Assembly (NCBI GenBank): GCA_016932955.1 | Contig: JAFGBV010000213.1 | Location: 1-19,782 of the forward strand | Source of the DNA: Anaerolineales bacterium | Lineage (GTDB): Bacteria; Chloroflexota; Anaerolineae; Anaerolineales; UBA4823 | Reading direction: 5' to 3' | Length of the DNA stretch: 19,782 nt | Shown: positions 1 to 7,289 of the stretch, piece after piece | Numbering within the stretch: the stretch's first letter is position 1 | How the letters are laid out: each line of letters starts with the position of its first letter | The notes under the pieces: generated by a model | Database searches by the model: none | The model's input: the letters and a program-made list of their open reading frames with translations, nothing else | What the model was told of the DNA's origin: nothing | Translations under genes and position numbers: made by a program

Positions 1-2
1 AA

Positions 3-827
3 CAATCCCCGCCACACATCCTGGATGTGTGGGAGCATACGTTAGATGTAATCAAACGCCTGGAAGCGATCCTGGAAGTTCTGGCGCCGGCTTATGATCC
101 TGATAAGGCTGCCAGTCTCATCTTGGGTCTGGTTGTGTTGCGCCTGGGGCGCTACAGGCAGCAGATACAAGCGCATCTGAGCGAGTCTCTCAACCCGAAC
201 CGCACATTGCGTTCCTTGCTCTTCTTTGCTGCCCTTTACCATGATGTTGGTAAGCCAGAGACGCGCACACAACAGCCTGATGGACGCGTGCGTTTTTTTG
301 AGCATGACCAGCTAGGGCAGATACTGACCTCAACACGGGCGCAGGCTTTACACTTGAGCAATGTGGAGATCGAGCGATTGAAAGTGATCGTGCGCCATCA
401 TATGCGCCCCCTCTTGTTAGCGCAGATGGATGAGCTGCCCAGCCGGCGTGCAATCTATCGCTATTTTCGTGATACGGGGCCGGCTGGTGTGGATATCTGC
501 CTGCTCTCTTTGGCAGATACCCTGGGAACCTATGGCGCCAGCCTGCCGCAGGAAGTATGGGCCAGGCAGTTGGATGTGATTCGCTTGCTACTGGAGGCAT
601 GGTGGGAGAAACCCAGCGAAAATATAGCCCCCCCACCGCTGCTGAATGGGCGGGATTTAATAGAGCAGCTCGGTTTGCAGCCCGGGCCGTTAATTGGGCA
701 GTTGTTGGAGGCGATCCGTGAGGCGCAGGCTTCTGGTCAGGTGACTACGCCTGAACAAGCAATCGCCCTGGCAGAGCGATTGCAGGGCGATTGTAGCGGG
801 GAACTGGTTGAGCCAGATCAAGGGTAA
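3..827 (+). CDS. CCA-adding enzyme / poly(A) polymerase family, HD-domain part (5' partial)
   Basis: The reading frame is open to the left edge (codons from base 3), so the N-terminal nucleotidyltransferase part lies outside the window. The visible part is an HD domain. The first His is in WEHTLDV (nt 27-47), the His-Asp pair is in YHDVGK (HD at nt 240-245), RHHMRP adds further His, and SLADTLG supplies the closing Asp, so the metal ligands are intact. The C-terminus carries LNGRDLIE, LGLQPGPLIGQ and LLEAIREAQ, typical of the tail of bacterial tRNA CCA-adding enzymes and related polynucleotide adenylyltransferases. Such enzymes build or repair the 3' CCA of tRNA, and the HD part often has phosphohydrolase activity. 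The GTG at 27 is an internal Val, not the start, because the family sequence HILDVWEHT continues upstream of it. The 3' end overlaps the convergent gene at 818-1102 by 10 nt. The head domain cannot be checked, so the exact family member is inferred. Confidence 0.8.
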   Translation, partial: QSPPHILDVWEHTLDVIKRLEAILEVLAPAYDPDKAASLILGLVVLRLGRYRQQIQAHLSESLNPNRTLRSLLFFAALYHDVGKPETRTQQPDGRVRFFEHDQLGQILTSTRAQALHLSNVEIERLKVIVRHHMRPLLLAQMDELPSRRAIYRYFRDTGPAGVDICLLSLADTLGTYGASLPQEVWARQLDVIRLLLEAWWEKPSENIAPPPLLNGRDLIEQLGLQPGPLIGQLLEAIREAQASGQVTTPEQAIALAERLQGDCSGELVEPDQG

Positions 828-1102
828 ATCTCGTCCAGGTAGGGTAAATAATAGGCGCGGCATCCTAATGGATGCGAGCAGGATTCAACAGGCAGGCGGG
901 GTGCTTTATCTTTTGGGTAAGTGCCCACGAGATTTTGACAGGCTGGGCATGCATCGGCGGGAGCAATCACAACCACATATTTGACGCGCGGGTTCTCCTG
1001 TATTTCCTTGAGAGCTCTGGCTGCACTTGAGTTTTCCCAATTTTCCTCCACGCGGTCCGTAATCCGAAAGACCTTATTGTCAGCAGGGTTTTGTTCAGGC
1101 AT
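818..1102 (-). CDS. Small cysteine-rich protein, unknown function
   Basis: This is a 94-residue protein. The start at 1102 is chosen because AGGAGG (complement of 1109-1114) sits 6 nt before the ATG; an in-frame extension to 1141 has no such site. The N-terminal half is charged and helical-looking. The C-terminal half has a hydrophobic strand (KYVVVIAPAD, residues 41-50), then Cys52-x2-Cys55, Cys75 and Cys81 with His77, an arrangement that could bind one zinc ion. The pattern CPAC-x(n)-APRLP-x-C-x-HP-x-GCR resembles the short C-terminal motif of phage minor-head/SPP1 gp7-like proteins, but no phage genes are nearby, so no function is assigned. It converges on and overlaps the CCA-enzyme gene and is divergent from the kinase operon at 1341. 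Confidence 0.6.
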   Translation of the reverse strand: MPEQNPADNKVFRITDRVEENWENSSAARALKEIQENPRVKYVVVIAPADACPACQNLVGTYPKDKAPRLPVESCSHPLGCRAYYLPYLDEIYP

Positions 1103-1108
1103 ACAATG

Positions 1109-1114
1109 CCTCCT
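1109..1114 (-). promoter_or_regulatory. Shine-Dalgarno site that sets the start at 1102
   Basis: Read on the - strand this is AGGAGG, 6 nt before the ATG. It decides for the shorter 94-residue product. TATTAT (1117-1122) and CATAAT (1125-1130) lie just upstream on the same strand and are possible -10 boxes. No convincing -35 was found. Confidence 0.7.
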
Positions 1115-1340
1115 AAATAATATGATTATGGATGACCACACTTCACGAAGAGCCCCGGCGCCAGTGAGATACTGCGGGGCGCATCATGCAGCCACAATTC
1201 TAACCTAAGATTGCTCAGAATCAAAGTGAAATCTCGCACAAATTCATGGCATTTGACCTTGTGAGAGCCCTGCGCCTTCTTCCCATTTGGCTTGCGCAAA
1301 GCTATAACTGAGGATATGATATGTCAATAAAGGGAGAGAT
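1115..1340. other. Divergent intergenic region
   Basis: This gene-free stretch separates the leftward small gene from the rightward kinase operon and must hold both promoters. A possible + strand -10 is TATAAC at 1303-1308, just after the 8-bp palindrome TTGCGCAA (1292-1299), which could be a small operator. No -35 fits well. A GC-rich hairpin can form between 1152-1157 and 1175-1180 without a T tract. No RNA gene or coding frame is convincing. Confidence 0.35.
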
Positions 1341-2489
1341 ATGAACTCAAGAGTGCCGTGCCCTCAGTGTGGTCGTCTTGTGGAGCCTCGCGAGCGCCTC
1401 TGTCCTCATTGTGGTGTTGTTCTGGCGCGCGCCGCCGCGCTGGCTGAACAGGCGCTAAAAACTGCAATGGTCACCGAGGAGGCTGAGCCGATTGCGCCAG
1501 AGATCCTGGTTCCGCGCCTTGGCGAGTATCTGATCGAACGCGGCGTGTTGACCCAGGAGCAATTACAGGTTGCGTTGAGTTATCATGGTGAGCTGAAATC
1601 CAGGGGGCAATCCCGCCTGATGGGGCAGGTGCTGCTTGAGTTAGGGCTTGTTGACCGGGAGATGCTCGATCAGGTGGTCACGGAACAGATCCTTGAACTG
1701 CAAAATGCGTTGCAGCGCTCGAATCGCCAATTAGAAGAACGTGTTCGCGAGCGCACGCTTGCATTGCAAACAGCGATTAGCAAGCTCTCTGAGCTGAACC
1801 AGTTAAAATCGAATTTCATCTCCAATGTTTCTCATGAGTTGCGCACGCCTCTTACCCACATAAAAGGTTATCTCGATCTGATCATGGATCAGGCACTTGG
1901 GCCGCTGACCCAAGAGCAGATGGACGCGCTTGCAGTAGTCATCCGTTCTGAACAGCGCCTGGAAGAATTAATCGAAGAATTGCTGCAATTTTCTCTGGCA
2001 GCCAGCGACGATCTATTTTTGCGGATTGCGCCTGTCGATTTGCATAGTTTGGTTAGCACATGCGTGGCCAAGTCTGCCGAAAAAGCCAAGAAGCGTAACA
2101 TTAACTTGCAGGCGAACCTGTGTGCGGTCGTGCCAATGGTGAATGGCGACGCCGAAAAGTTAAGCTGGGTGGTGATGGAATTGATCGATAACGCAATTAA
2201 GTTCACCACTCCAGGCGGTCAGGTGCAAGTCGATCTTGAGCGCCAGGATGACCGAGCGGTCGTTTTGGTTAATGATACAGGGGAAGGTATTGCCCCTGGA
2301 AAGATGAAAGAGATATTTGAGCCATTTCACCAATTGGACAGCTCAAGCACGCGTCGCTTTGGCGGGGTGGGGTTGGGGCTTTCCTTGGCGCGTAGGATCA
2401 TTGAGGGCCATGGAGAGGTTCTTGAGGTGCAATCAGAGCTGGGCAAGGGCTCTCGTTTTTCATTTAGCCTGCTGGCACTTGAAACTTGA
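1341..2489 (+). CDS. Soluble sensor histidine kinase with N-terminal zinc ribbon
   Basis: This 382-residue protein has no membrane segment, so it should sense something in the cytoplasm. Residues 7-24 form a zinc ribbon (Cys7-x2-Cys10, Cys21-x2-Cys24). Residues about 58-122 (LGEYLIERGVLTQEQL, LLELGLVDREMLD) look like the helical domain found at the N-terminus of type II secretion/MshE ATPases. A coiled coil (about 120-155) leads to a HisKA domain with phospho-acceptor His165 in SHELRTP. The ATPase part has the N box around Asn284, the G1 motif NDTGEGI (Asp312) and the G2 motif GGVGLGL (341-347). All catalytic motifs are present. The ATG at 1341 follows GGGAGAG. It is the first gene of a kinase-kinase-regulator operon; the next ORF begins one base after its stop. 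The signal is unknown. Confidence 0.9.
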   Translation: MNSRVPCPQCGRLVEPRERLCPHCGVVLARAAALAEQALKTAMVTEEAEPIAPEILVPRLGEYLIERGVLTQEQLQVALSYHGELKSRGQSRLMGQVLLELGLVDREMLDQVVTEQILELQNALQRSNRQLEERVRERTLALQTAISKLSELNQLKSNFISNVSHELRTPLTHIKGYLDLIMDQALGPLTQEQMDALAVVIRSEQRLEELIEELLQFSLAASDDLFLRIAPVDLHSLVSTCVAKSAEKAKKRNINLQANLCAVVPMVNGDAEKLSWVVMELIDNAIKFTTPGGQVQVDLERQDDRAVVLVNDTGEGIAPGKMKEIFEPFHQLDSSSTRRFGGVGLGLSLARRIIEGHGEVLEVQSELGKGSRFSFSLLALET

Positions 2490-2490
2490 G

Positions 2491-3732
2491 ATGGAAAAGG
2501 AGAACAGCGTTCCCAGGGGGTTGCGCCCTCAAGAGTTAGAGGCTGTTTACGCGATCAGCACAGCGATCGCACAATCGATCAACCTGGATGTTGCGCTGGA
2601 TCAGATTGTCAAACTCACTCGCCCGGTCTTTATCTTCGATAACATGGTCTTGTACCTGGCCCAGGGGGATGATCTGGAACCTGCCTATGCGCGTGTAATT
2701 GGGCGCGGCCGCTCGGCAGAGGCAGACCTGGCATGGGGCGAGGGGATTGCGCGAGAGGTGTTGCAATCACAGAGAACGGTCGTACGCCAGGAGAAATTAT
2801 CCGATTGGGAGACTGAGCGCCTCTCATGGCGGGAGTTTGTTGGCCTGTTGCTTTTTGGGGACCAACCCTTAGGGTCTTTGGTGTTTGGCCGTTTTGGCGG
2901 TCCCTCGTATGCCGAAGATCAGGTTCGCCTGGCAGAGTTCATCGCCTCCCAGATCTCAAAATTGTTGGAGCATCAGACACTTGTTGAACAAGTCGCCGAA
3001 TTAGAAGCGGAGAGGCGCCTGCGAAAATTACAGTCAGATTTCATCGCCACGGTATCACACGAATTAGTTACCCCACTCGGATTTATAAAGGGCTATGCTA
3101 CAACGCTGATGCGCCAGGACGCCAATTGGGATAGTGCAACCCAGCGTGAATTTCTTACCGTGATCAGCGAGGAAGCCGATCGCTTGCGAGATCTGATTGA
3201 TGATTTGCTGGATTCGTCTCGTTTGCAGAGTGGGGCGATGCGGATGCAATATCAACGCATTGACCTAGAGCAATTGTTACAGGAAGTAGTTTTACGCGAA
3301 ATCAACCGTACAGCCGGCCAGGTAATCCAGATCCAGTTGCGACCTAGCGCCATTGCCTGGGTAGATCCTATTCGCATTGCCCAGGTGTTTGAAAACCTGT
3401 TCAGCAACGCGGTCAAATATGCTCCTGGCTCACCGATATATGTTGGTTTGGAATTAGAGAATGGGTTTTTCCACATTACAGTCAAAGATCAGGGTCCTGG
3501 TATCGCACCGGAACATATTCCACATCTCTTTGAGCGTTTTTACCGTGTTGTCAAGCCTGAAACCCAAGTTCACGGAACGGGATTGGGCCTGTTCATCTGC
3601 CGTCAAATCGTTGAAGCCCATGGCGGGGAGATCAGTGTTCAATCAGAAGTAGGCTATGGAACCACTTTCCATGTTCGCTTGCCTGTCGAGAGACGCGAGC
3701 AGCCAGACTCCTTGCAGGAGGCAAAACCATGA
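2491..3732 (+). CDS. GAF-domain sensor histidine kinase
   Basis: This 413-residue soluble kinase has a GAF-like domain at about 14-160, a short coiled coil (165-182), HisKA with His190 in SHELVTP, and a HATPase domain with the N box NLFSNAVKYAP, G1 motif DQGPGIAP and G2 motif HGTGLGLFICRQ. The usual Arg of SHELRTP is Val here. The open frame extends back to 2317, but that part lies inside the preceding kinase gene. The ATG at 2491, one base after the upstream stop, is chosen because the GAF domain begins shortly after it and the spacing suggests translational coupling. No strong ribosome site precedes it. The stop overlaps the start of the response regulator by 4 nt (ATGA), so both are co-translated and this kinase is the likeliest partner. 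GAF domains often bind small molecules or haem; the ligand is unknown. Confidence 0.9.
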   Translation: MEKENSVPRGLRPQELEAVYAISTAIAQSINLDVALDQIVKLTRPVFIFDNMVLYLAQGDDLEPAYARVIGRGRSAEADLAWGEGIAREVLQSQRTVVRQEKLSDWETERLSWREFVGLLLFGDQPLGSLVFGRFGGPSYAEDQVRLAEFIASQISKLLEHQTLVEQVAELEAERRLRKLQSDFIATVSHELVTPLGFIKGYATTLMRQDANWDSATQREFLTVISEEADRLRDLIDDLLDSSRLQSGAMRMQYQRIDLEQLLQEVVLREINRTAGQVIQIQLRPSAIAWVDPIRIAQVFENLFSNAVKYAPGSPIYVGLELENGFFHITVKDQGPGIAPEHIPHLFERFYRVVKPETQVHGTGLGLFICRQIVEAHGGEISVQSEVGYGTTFHVRLPVERREQPDSLQEAKP

Positions 3733-4421
3733 GTACACGTGTTTTGATTGTTGATGATGAGCCACGTTATGTACGCCTGATGCAAGCCAACCTTTCTGTC
3801 GCAGGGTACACGGTGTTGGAAGCCAGCAATGGGCAACAAGCCGTCGAAATGGTCGCCAAGGAAAAACCCGACTTGGTACTGATGGATGTGATGATGCCCA
3901 TCCTCGGTGGCTTTGAAGCTTGCGAGCGCATTCGAGAATTCTCTTCTGTGCCGGTCATTATTGTCACCGTTAAAGGCGAAGAGCAAGATCGTGTGCGTGG
4001 TCTGGACCTGGGAGCGGATGATTATATTATCAAGCCCTATTCTGCAAATGAGCTATTAGCCAGGGTGCGGGCAGTACTGCGGCGTGCTGAACAGACTAAG
4101 GTCGCGATGCGCCAACCAGAATTTTGGCATGGGGATTTACGCATTGATCTGGCGCGAGCTGAAGTCTTTATTGATGAGCACATGGTTTTCTTGTCAGCAA
4201 CCGAATACAGGATATTGCTTCAGTTAGCCCAAAATGTGGGTAAGGTGCTGCCCGCGGAGCAGCTCCTCAAGGATGTATGGGGGGATGAATACACTACGGA
4301 TAAGGAAATCCTATGGGTGAGTATCTCGCGACTGCGCCAGAAATTGGAGCGTGACCCCCGCAATCCGCGCCATATCCACACCCGTTCAGGGGTGGGGTAT
4401 ATCATGCCAGAGTTCGATTAG
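3729..4421 (+). CDS. OmpR/PhoB-family response regulator
   Basis: This 230-residue DNA-binding regulator has a receiver domain at 1-120 with acidic pair Asp9-Asp10, phospho-acceptor Asp53 in LMDVMMP, the switch Thr in VIIVTVKG and the conserved Lys in YIIKPYS. The C-terminal winged helix (about 130-228) contains LSATEYRILLQLAQN and ends SGVGYIMPE, as in PhoB/OmpR proteins. AGGAGG at 3716-3721 lies 7 nt before the ATG, which overlaps the stop of the GAF kinase by 4 nt. It is probably phosphorylated by one or both upstream kinases. Targets are not visible; the XRE gene downstream has its own promoter and is a possible target by proximity only. Confidence 0.95.
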   Translation: MSTRVLIVDDEPRYVRLMQANLSVAGYTVLEASNGQQAVEMVAKEKPDLVLMDVMMPILGGFEACERIREFSSVPVIIVTVKGEEQDRVRGLDLGADDYIIKPYSANELLARVRAVLRRAEQTKVAMRQPEFWHGDLRIDLARAEVFIDEHMVFLSATEYRILLQLAQNVGKVLPAEQLLKDVWGDEYTTDKEILWVSISRLRQKLERDPRNPRHIHTRSGVGYIMPEFD

Positions 4422-4461
4422 CATTTAGCTTGCCGTAAACATCATGGATTTGGGAAATTTT

Positions 4462-4470
4462 GCTATAATG
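4462..4470 (+). promoter_or_regulatory. Extended -10 promoter of the XRE gene
   Basis: The sequence TGCTATAAT is a perfect extended -10 element (TGnTATAAT). Transcription should begin near 4477, leaving a leader of about 20 nt with GGAAGG before the ATG at 4496. No good -35 is present, as is common for extended -10 promoters. It separates this gene from the two-component operon that ends at 4421. Confidence 0.75.
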
Positions 4471-4495
4471 GTGAAAACACTGGGAAGGTGCTGGA

Positions 4496-5179
4496 ATGAT
4501 GACTAACCCTATTATGATAACTATCCGTGGAAAACGCCTGGGTGTGCTGATTCGGGACGCGCGCCTGGTATCCAGTAAAAGCCTGGAGGATTGCGCCCAT
4601 GCAATGGGCATTTCTGTGGCCAGATTGAAAGAATATGAATATGGGGATAGCTCACCATCGCTTCCAGAATTAGAATTGCTAGCATATTATCTTAAGATCC
4701 CTCTGGAACATTTCTGGGGCAAAGAGCTTCTCTCTGATGGTGGCGATGGAAAAGAACCGGACATTGACCCTCAGCAGATTACCTCGCTACGCCAGCGCTA
4801 TATTGGTGCTTTGCTCCGCAAGATACGCACCGATGCTGGTATAGAATTGGCTGACCTGGCGGAAAAGTCCGGTATTTCTGCTGAGGAGCTAGATGCCTGT
4901 GAATTAGGTGATCAGCCGTTACCGATACCGCTCCTGGAAGTCCTTGTAAGTGGGCTTGGTACTTCTATGCGTGAGTTCGAGGATCGTCACGGGCTTGTGG
5001 GATCCTGGTCGATGCAGCAACGCGCCTTGCGCGATTTTGCTGATCTGCCTCTAGAGCTGCAATCCTTTGTTTGCAAGCCAATCAACCGCCCATACCTGGA
5101 GCTAGCCCAGCGCCTCAGCGAGATGTCAGTAGAGAAGTTGCGCTCGGTTGCAGAGGGCTTGCTCGAAATTACTCTATAG
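4496..5179 (+). CDS. Double-HTH XRE-family regulator
   Basis: This 227-residue protein has two helix-turn-helix units of the Cro/C1 type. The first spans about residues 12-66 (RLGVLIRDAR, SLEDCAHAMGIS, LKEYEYGDSSPSLPELELLA). The second spans about 100-155 (IGALLRKIRTDAGIELADLA, LDACELGDQPLPIPLLEVL). The C-terminal 65 residues are helical and may mediate dimerisation. The second unit keeps the helix pattern, but its ELGD turn is less canonical than EYGD in the first. Two in-frame ATG codons open the gene (4496, 4499). Putative DNA-binding regulator; the operator and targets are unknown. Confidence 0.85.
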   Translation: MMTNPIMITIRGKRLGVLIRDARLVSSKSLEDCAHAMGISVARLKEYEYGDSSPSLPELELLAYYLKIPLEHFWGKELLSDGGDGKEPDIDPQQITSLRQRYIGALLRKIRTDAGIELADLAEKSGISAEELDACELGDQPLPIPLLEVLVSGLGTSMREFEDRHGLVGSWSMQQRALRDFADLPLELQSFVCKPINRPYLELAQRLSEMSVEKLRSVAEGLLEITL

Positions 5180-5190
5180 CGTGTTTTCCT

Positions 5191-5196
5191 TATTCT
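5191..5196 (+). promoter_or_regulatory. -10 box of a probable leaderless promoter
   Basis: TATTCT fits TAnnnT and ends exactly 6 nt before the ATG at 5203. Transcription would start at or next to the A of the ATG. There is no Shine-Dalgarno sequence. No clear -35 is visible. Confidence 0.5.
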
Positions 5197-5202
5197 CCGA
5201 AA

Positions 5203-5748
5203 ATGGATGCGCTGCTGGATCCCCGCCAACTGGTAGATGAAGGTCAATCGTTATACCAACGCGGGGATTATTCTGCTGCCGCGCGTGCTTTTCAGGCGGC
5301 AGGGAGTGGCTTTCTCACGCAGGGTAAGTCTCTGGATGCTGCAGAAATGGCGAATAATGCAAGTGTGGCTTTGCTCAAAGCTGGAGATGCTCCCGGCGCG
5401 CTACGGGCTGTGGAGGGGACAGATATGCAGTTCGCCCAAGCCGGTGATCTGCGCCGCCAGGGCCTGGCGCTGGGAAACCTGGGAGCAGCCCTGGAAGGGG
5501 TCAACTGCTTACCAGAGGCTCTCGAGGCATACCAGCAATCTGCGGAGCTGCTTCAGCAGGTTGGCGAAAAGGAGTTGCGCGCCCATGTCATGCAATCGCT
5601 CTCTGCCCTGCAATTGCGCATGGGAAAGCCTCTGGAGGCATATGGCTCCATGTATGCAGGTGTGCATGGGATGGAAAAGCCCAAGCTGCGGCAGAAATTG
5701 CTCAAGACCTTAATGGAAATACCATTCAAGTTGTTCAACCGTTCTTGA
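5203..5748 (+). CDS. Small TPR-like repeat protein
   Basis: This 181-residue protein consists of paired helices of tetratricopeptide type: LYQRGDYSAAARAFQAAG, then a helix pair around AEMANNASVALLKAGDAPGA, then QGLALGNLGAALEGVNCLPE, LEAYQQSAELLQQVGEKE, and a last unit around LQLRMGKPLEAYGSMYAG. It has no signal peptide or membrane segment, so it is probably a cytoplasmic scaffold. The frame is open back to 5071, but that part overlaps the XRE gene; Met at 5203 is the first Met after the upstream stop and has a TAnnnT box 6 nt before it. No ribosome site is present. The function is not known. Confidence 0.75.
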   Translation: MDALLDPRQLVDEGQSLYQRGDYSAAARAFQAAGSGFLTQGKSLDAAEMANNASVALLKAGDAPGALRAVEGTDMQFAQAGDLRRQGLALGNLGAALEGVNCLPEALEAYQQSAELLQQVGEKELRAHVMQSLSALQLRMGKPLEAYGSMYAGVHGMEKPKLRQKLLKTLMEIPFKLFNRS

Positions 5749-5770
5749 GGCGGTCGAACAATATTATCTT
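5733..5770 (+). terminator. Possible intrinsic terminator after the TPR gene
   Basis: The arms 5733-5741 (GTTCAACCG) and 5751-5759 (CGGTCGAAC) pair over 9 positions with one mismatch, with a 9-nt loop. An A/T-rich tail (AATATTATCTTT) follows. The hairpin covers the stop codon of the TPR gene. The tail is not a clean T run, so this is tentative. Confidence 0.35.
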
Positions 5771-5820
5771 TAGCTGCATTACAAACGGACTGATCTCGCA
5801 GGAGATACTAAAATCACAAT

Positions 5821-5825
5821 GGAGG
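5821..5825 (+). promoter_or_regulatory. Shine-Dalgarno site that sets the slipin start at 5831
   Basis: GGAGG lies 5 nt before the ATG at 5831. The earlier in-frame ATG at 5819 overlaps this site and has only a distant GGAG. A TAAAAT box at 5809-5814 is a possible -10 for either start. Confidence 0.65.
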
Positions 5826-5830
5826 AACCA

Positions 5831-6613
5831 ATGGAAGGCGTTTTAGCATCTGGCATTTGTGTTGTCGTGGGGGTTGTATTTGTGTTGATTGTGCTGGCAT
5901 TTTCAGCGATCAAGCTGCTTTACCAGTACGAGCGCGGCGTGGTGTTCACACTGGGTAAGTATTCAGGAACGCGCAACCCAGGTCTCACCTTTATCATCCC
6001 ACTAATTCAGAACATGCGCCGGGTCGATATGCGCATCAAAACTGCCGATATCCCCCGCCAAGAAGTGATGACCAAGGATAATATCCCCATGTTGGTCAAC
6101 GCGGTGGTGTATTTCAAGGTGGTTAACCCCGAAGATGTGATCATCAAGATTGAGGATTACGTTTTTGCGGTGCGGCAATACACCCAGGCAGCGCTGCGCG
6201 ATGTAATTGGTAACAGCGAGATGGACTTTGTATTGACTGAGCGCGAGAAGATCGCCGAGAGCATCAAGGATATTGTGGATGCCGAGACCAGCGGTTGGGG
6301 TGTGGATGTTGAGTCGATCAAGATCCAGGAGGTTGAACTGCCTGCAGAGATGAAGCGCGCCATGGCAAAGCAGGCTGAGGCCGAGCGCGAACGCCGTGCT
6401 ATGATCATCAACTCGCAAGGCGAGCTTTCCGCTTCAGAAAACCTGGCTCAGGCAGCCGAAACCCTTGCCCGGAGCAATGGAGCACTGCACCTGCGCACCC
6501 TGCAGACCATCCGCGATATTGCGGCAGATCCATCGGAGAAGATCATCCTCTTTGTTCCCTCCGACCTGGGCAGCACACTGGATTCCCTGGTGGTAAAGGG
6601 GAAGAAAGAATAA
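5831..6613 (+). CDS. Slipin / stomatin-like SPFH membrane protein
   Basis: This 260-residue protein has one N-terminal hydrophobic segment (about residues 3-27), then an SPFH/band 7 domain. Typical slipin motifs are YERGVVFTLGKY, GLTFIIPLIQNMRRVDMR, the pair DIPRQEVMTKDNIPM and VNAVVYFKVV, and AALRDVIGNSEMDFVLTERE. A helical stretch rich in Ala, Glu and Arg (AKQAEAERERRAMIINSQGE) follows, as in oligomerising stomatins. Family members form membrane-bound ring or cage oligomers and often work with an NfeD-family protease partner. No NfeD gene is adjacent here. The downstream enzyme gene begins 10 nt after its stop, so the two are probably cotranscribed. Confidence 0.9.
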   Translation: MEGVLASGICVVVGVVFVLIVLAFSAIKLLYQYERGVVFTLGKYSGTRNPGLTFIIPLIQNMRRVDMRIKTADIPRQEVMTKDNIPMLVNAVVYFKVVNPEDVIIKIEDYVFAVRQYTQAALRDVIGNSEMDFVLTEREKIAESIKDIVDAETSGWGVDVESIKIQEVELPAEMKRAMAKQAEAERERRAMIINSQGELSASENLAQAAETLARSNGALHLRTLQTIRDIAADPSEKIILFVPSDLGSTLDSLVVKGKKE

Positions 6614-6622
6614 TCGGCGACT

Positions 6623-7288
6623 ATGCTAGACGCCAAGATTCGCTATTTGCAGATTGCCTACAACTACGATCTGGGGTTGGTGCAGCGCACGCTGCCTGGA
6701 CTGCCCCACAGCGACCGCATCCTTGTCGAGGCAGGCACGCCATTTATCAAAAATGAGGGCATGCGCGGGGTGCGGGCGATACGCGCACTGTGGAAGGGTT
6801 ACATCGTAGCAGATATGAAGACGGTAGATGGTGCGGTGGGCGAGGTGAATATGGCGCGGGCGGCGGGAGCAAATGCGGTGACGATGATCGGCAATTCACC
6901 GCCCGAAACGTTGAACCTCTTCGTTGAGCGCTGCCGCGAGTTGGGCGTGGACTCAATGGTGGATATGCTTGGGGTGAAAGACCCTCTCGATACATTGCGT
7001 CACTTGACCGCGCCCCCCAATGTAGTCATCTTGCACCGTGGCCGGGATGAAGAGAACACGCGCGGCAAAGTGATCCAATACCGGCATGTGAATCGCATCC
7101 GCAGCAAATTCGATGTGCTGATTTCTGCTGCTGGAGGTGTTGACTTGAAGGAGGCGCGTAGCGCTATCTTCAACGGCGCCAGCATTGTGGTGGTCAATAT
7201 TGTTCACCCAAGTGATCCCTGGGAGGGCATTCCGGCTAATAAAAATGTCGCCGAGGTGGCGCGCGAATTCCTAGCCAAAATTGAGTAA
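6623..7288 (+). CDS. OMPDC/HUMPS-superfamily enzyme (3-hexulose-6-phosphate synthase-like)
   Basis: This 221-residue TIM-barrel protein belongs to the orotidine-5'-phosphate decarboxylase / hexulose-phosphate synthase superfamily. The signature Asp-x-Lys-x-x-Asp is DMKTVD (Asp64, Lys66, Asp69), preceded by YIVA. The other family motifs are EAGTPFIKNEG (Glu36), ARAAGANAVTMIG, LHRGRDEENTRG (His138) and the phosphate-binding SAAGGVD (around 168-174). It resembles the synthase half of archaeal Fae-Hps fusions more than a classic OMP decarboxylase. Such enzymes condense formaldehyde with ribulose-5-phosphate, or run the reverse reaction to make pentose phosphate. No 6-phospho-3-hexuloisomerase or formaldehyde-activating domain is adjacent, so the substrate is open. 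It lies 10 nt after the slipin gene. The SDR gene converges with a one-base gap. Confidence 0.8.
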   Translation: MLDAKIRYLQIAYNYDLGLVQRTLPGLPHSDRILVEAGTPFIKNEGMRGVRAIRALWKGYIVADMKTVDGAVGEVNMARAAGANAVTMIGNSPPETLNLFVERCRELGVDSMVDMLGVKDPLDTLRHLTAPPNVVILHRGRDEENTRGKVIQYRHVNRIRSKFDVLISAAGGVDLKEARSAIFNGASIVVVNIVHPSDPWEGIPANKNVAEVAREFLAKIE

Positions 7289-7289
7289 A

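Noticed and set aside
1152..1180. GC-rich hairpin as a terminator
   Set aside because: The stem is only 6 bp with a 17-nt loop and no T tract, and it lies upstream of both divergent genes rather than after one.
2317..2490. N-terminal extension of the GAF kinase
   Set aside because: It lies in another frame inside the upstream kinase gene and encodes no recognisable domain; the ATG at 2491 directly after the upstream stop is the likely start.
5071..5202. N-terminal extension of the TPR protein
   Set aside because: It overlaps the XRE gene and is Pro-rich without family character; Met at 5203 has a -10 box just upstream.
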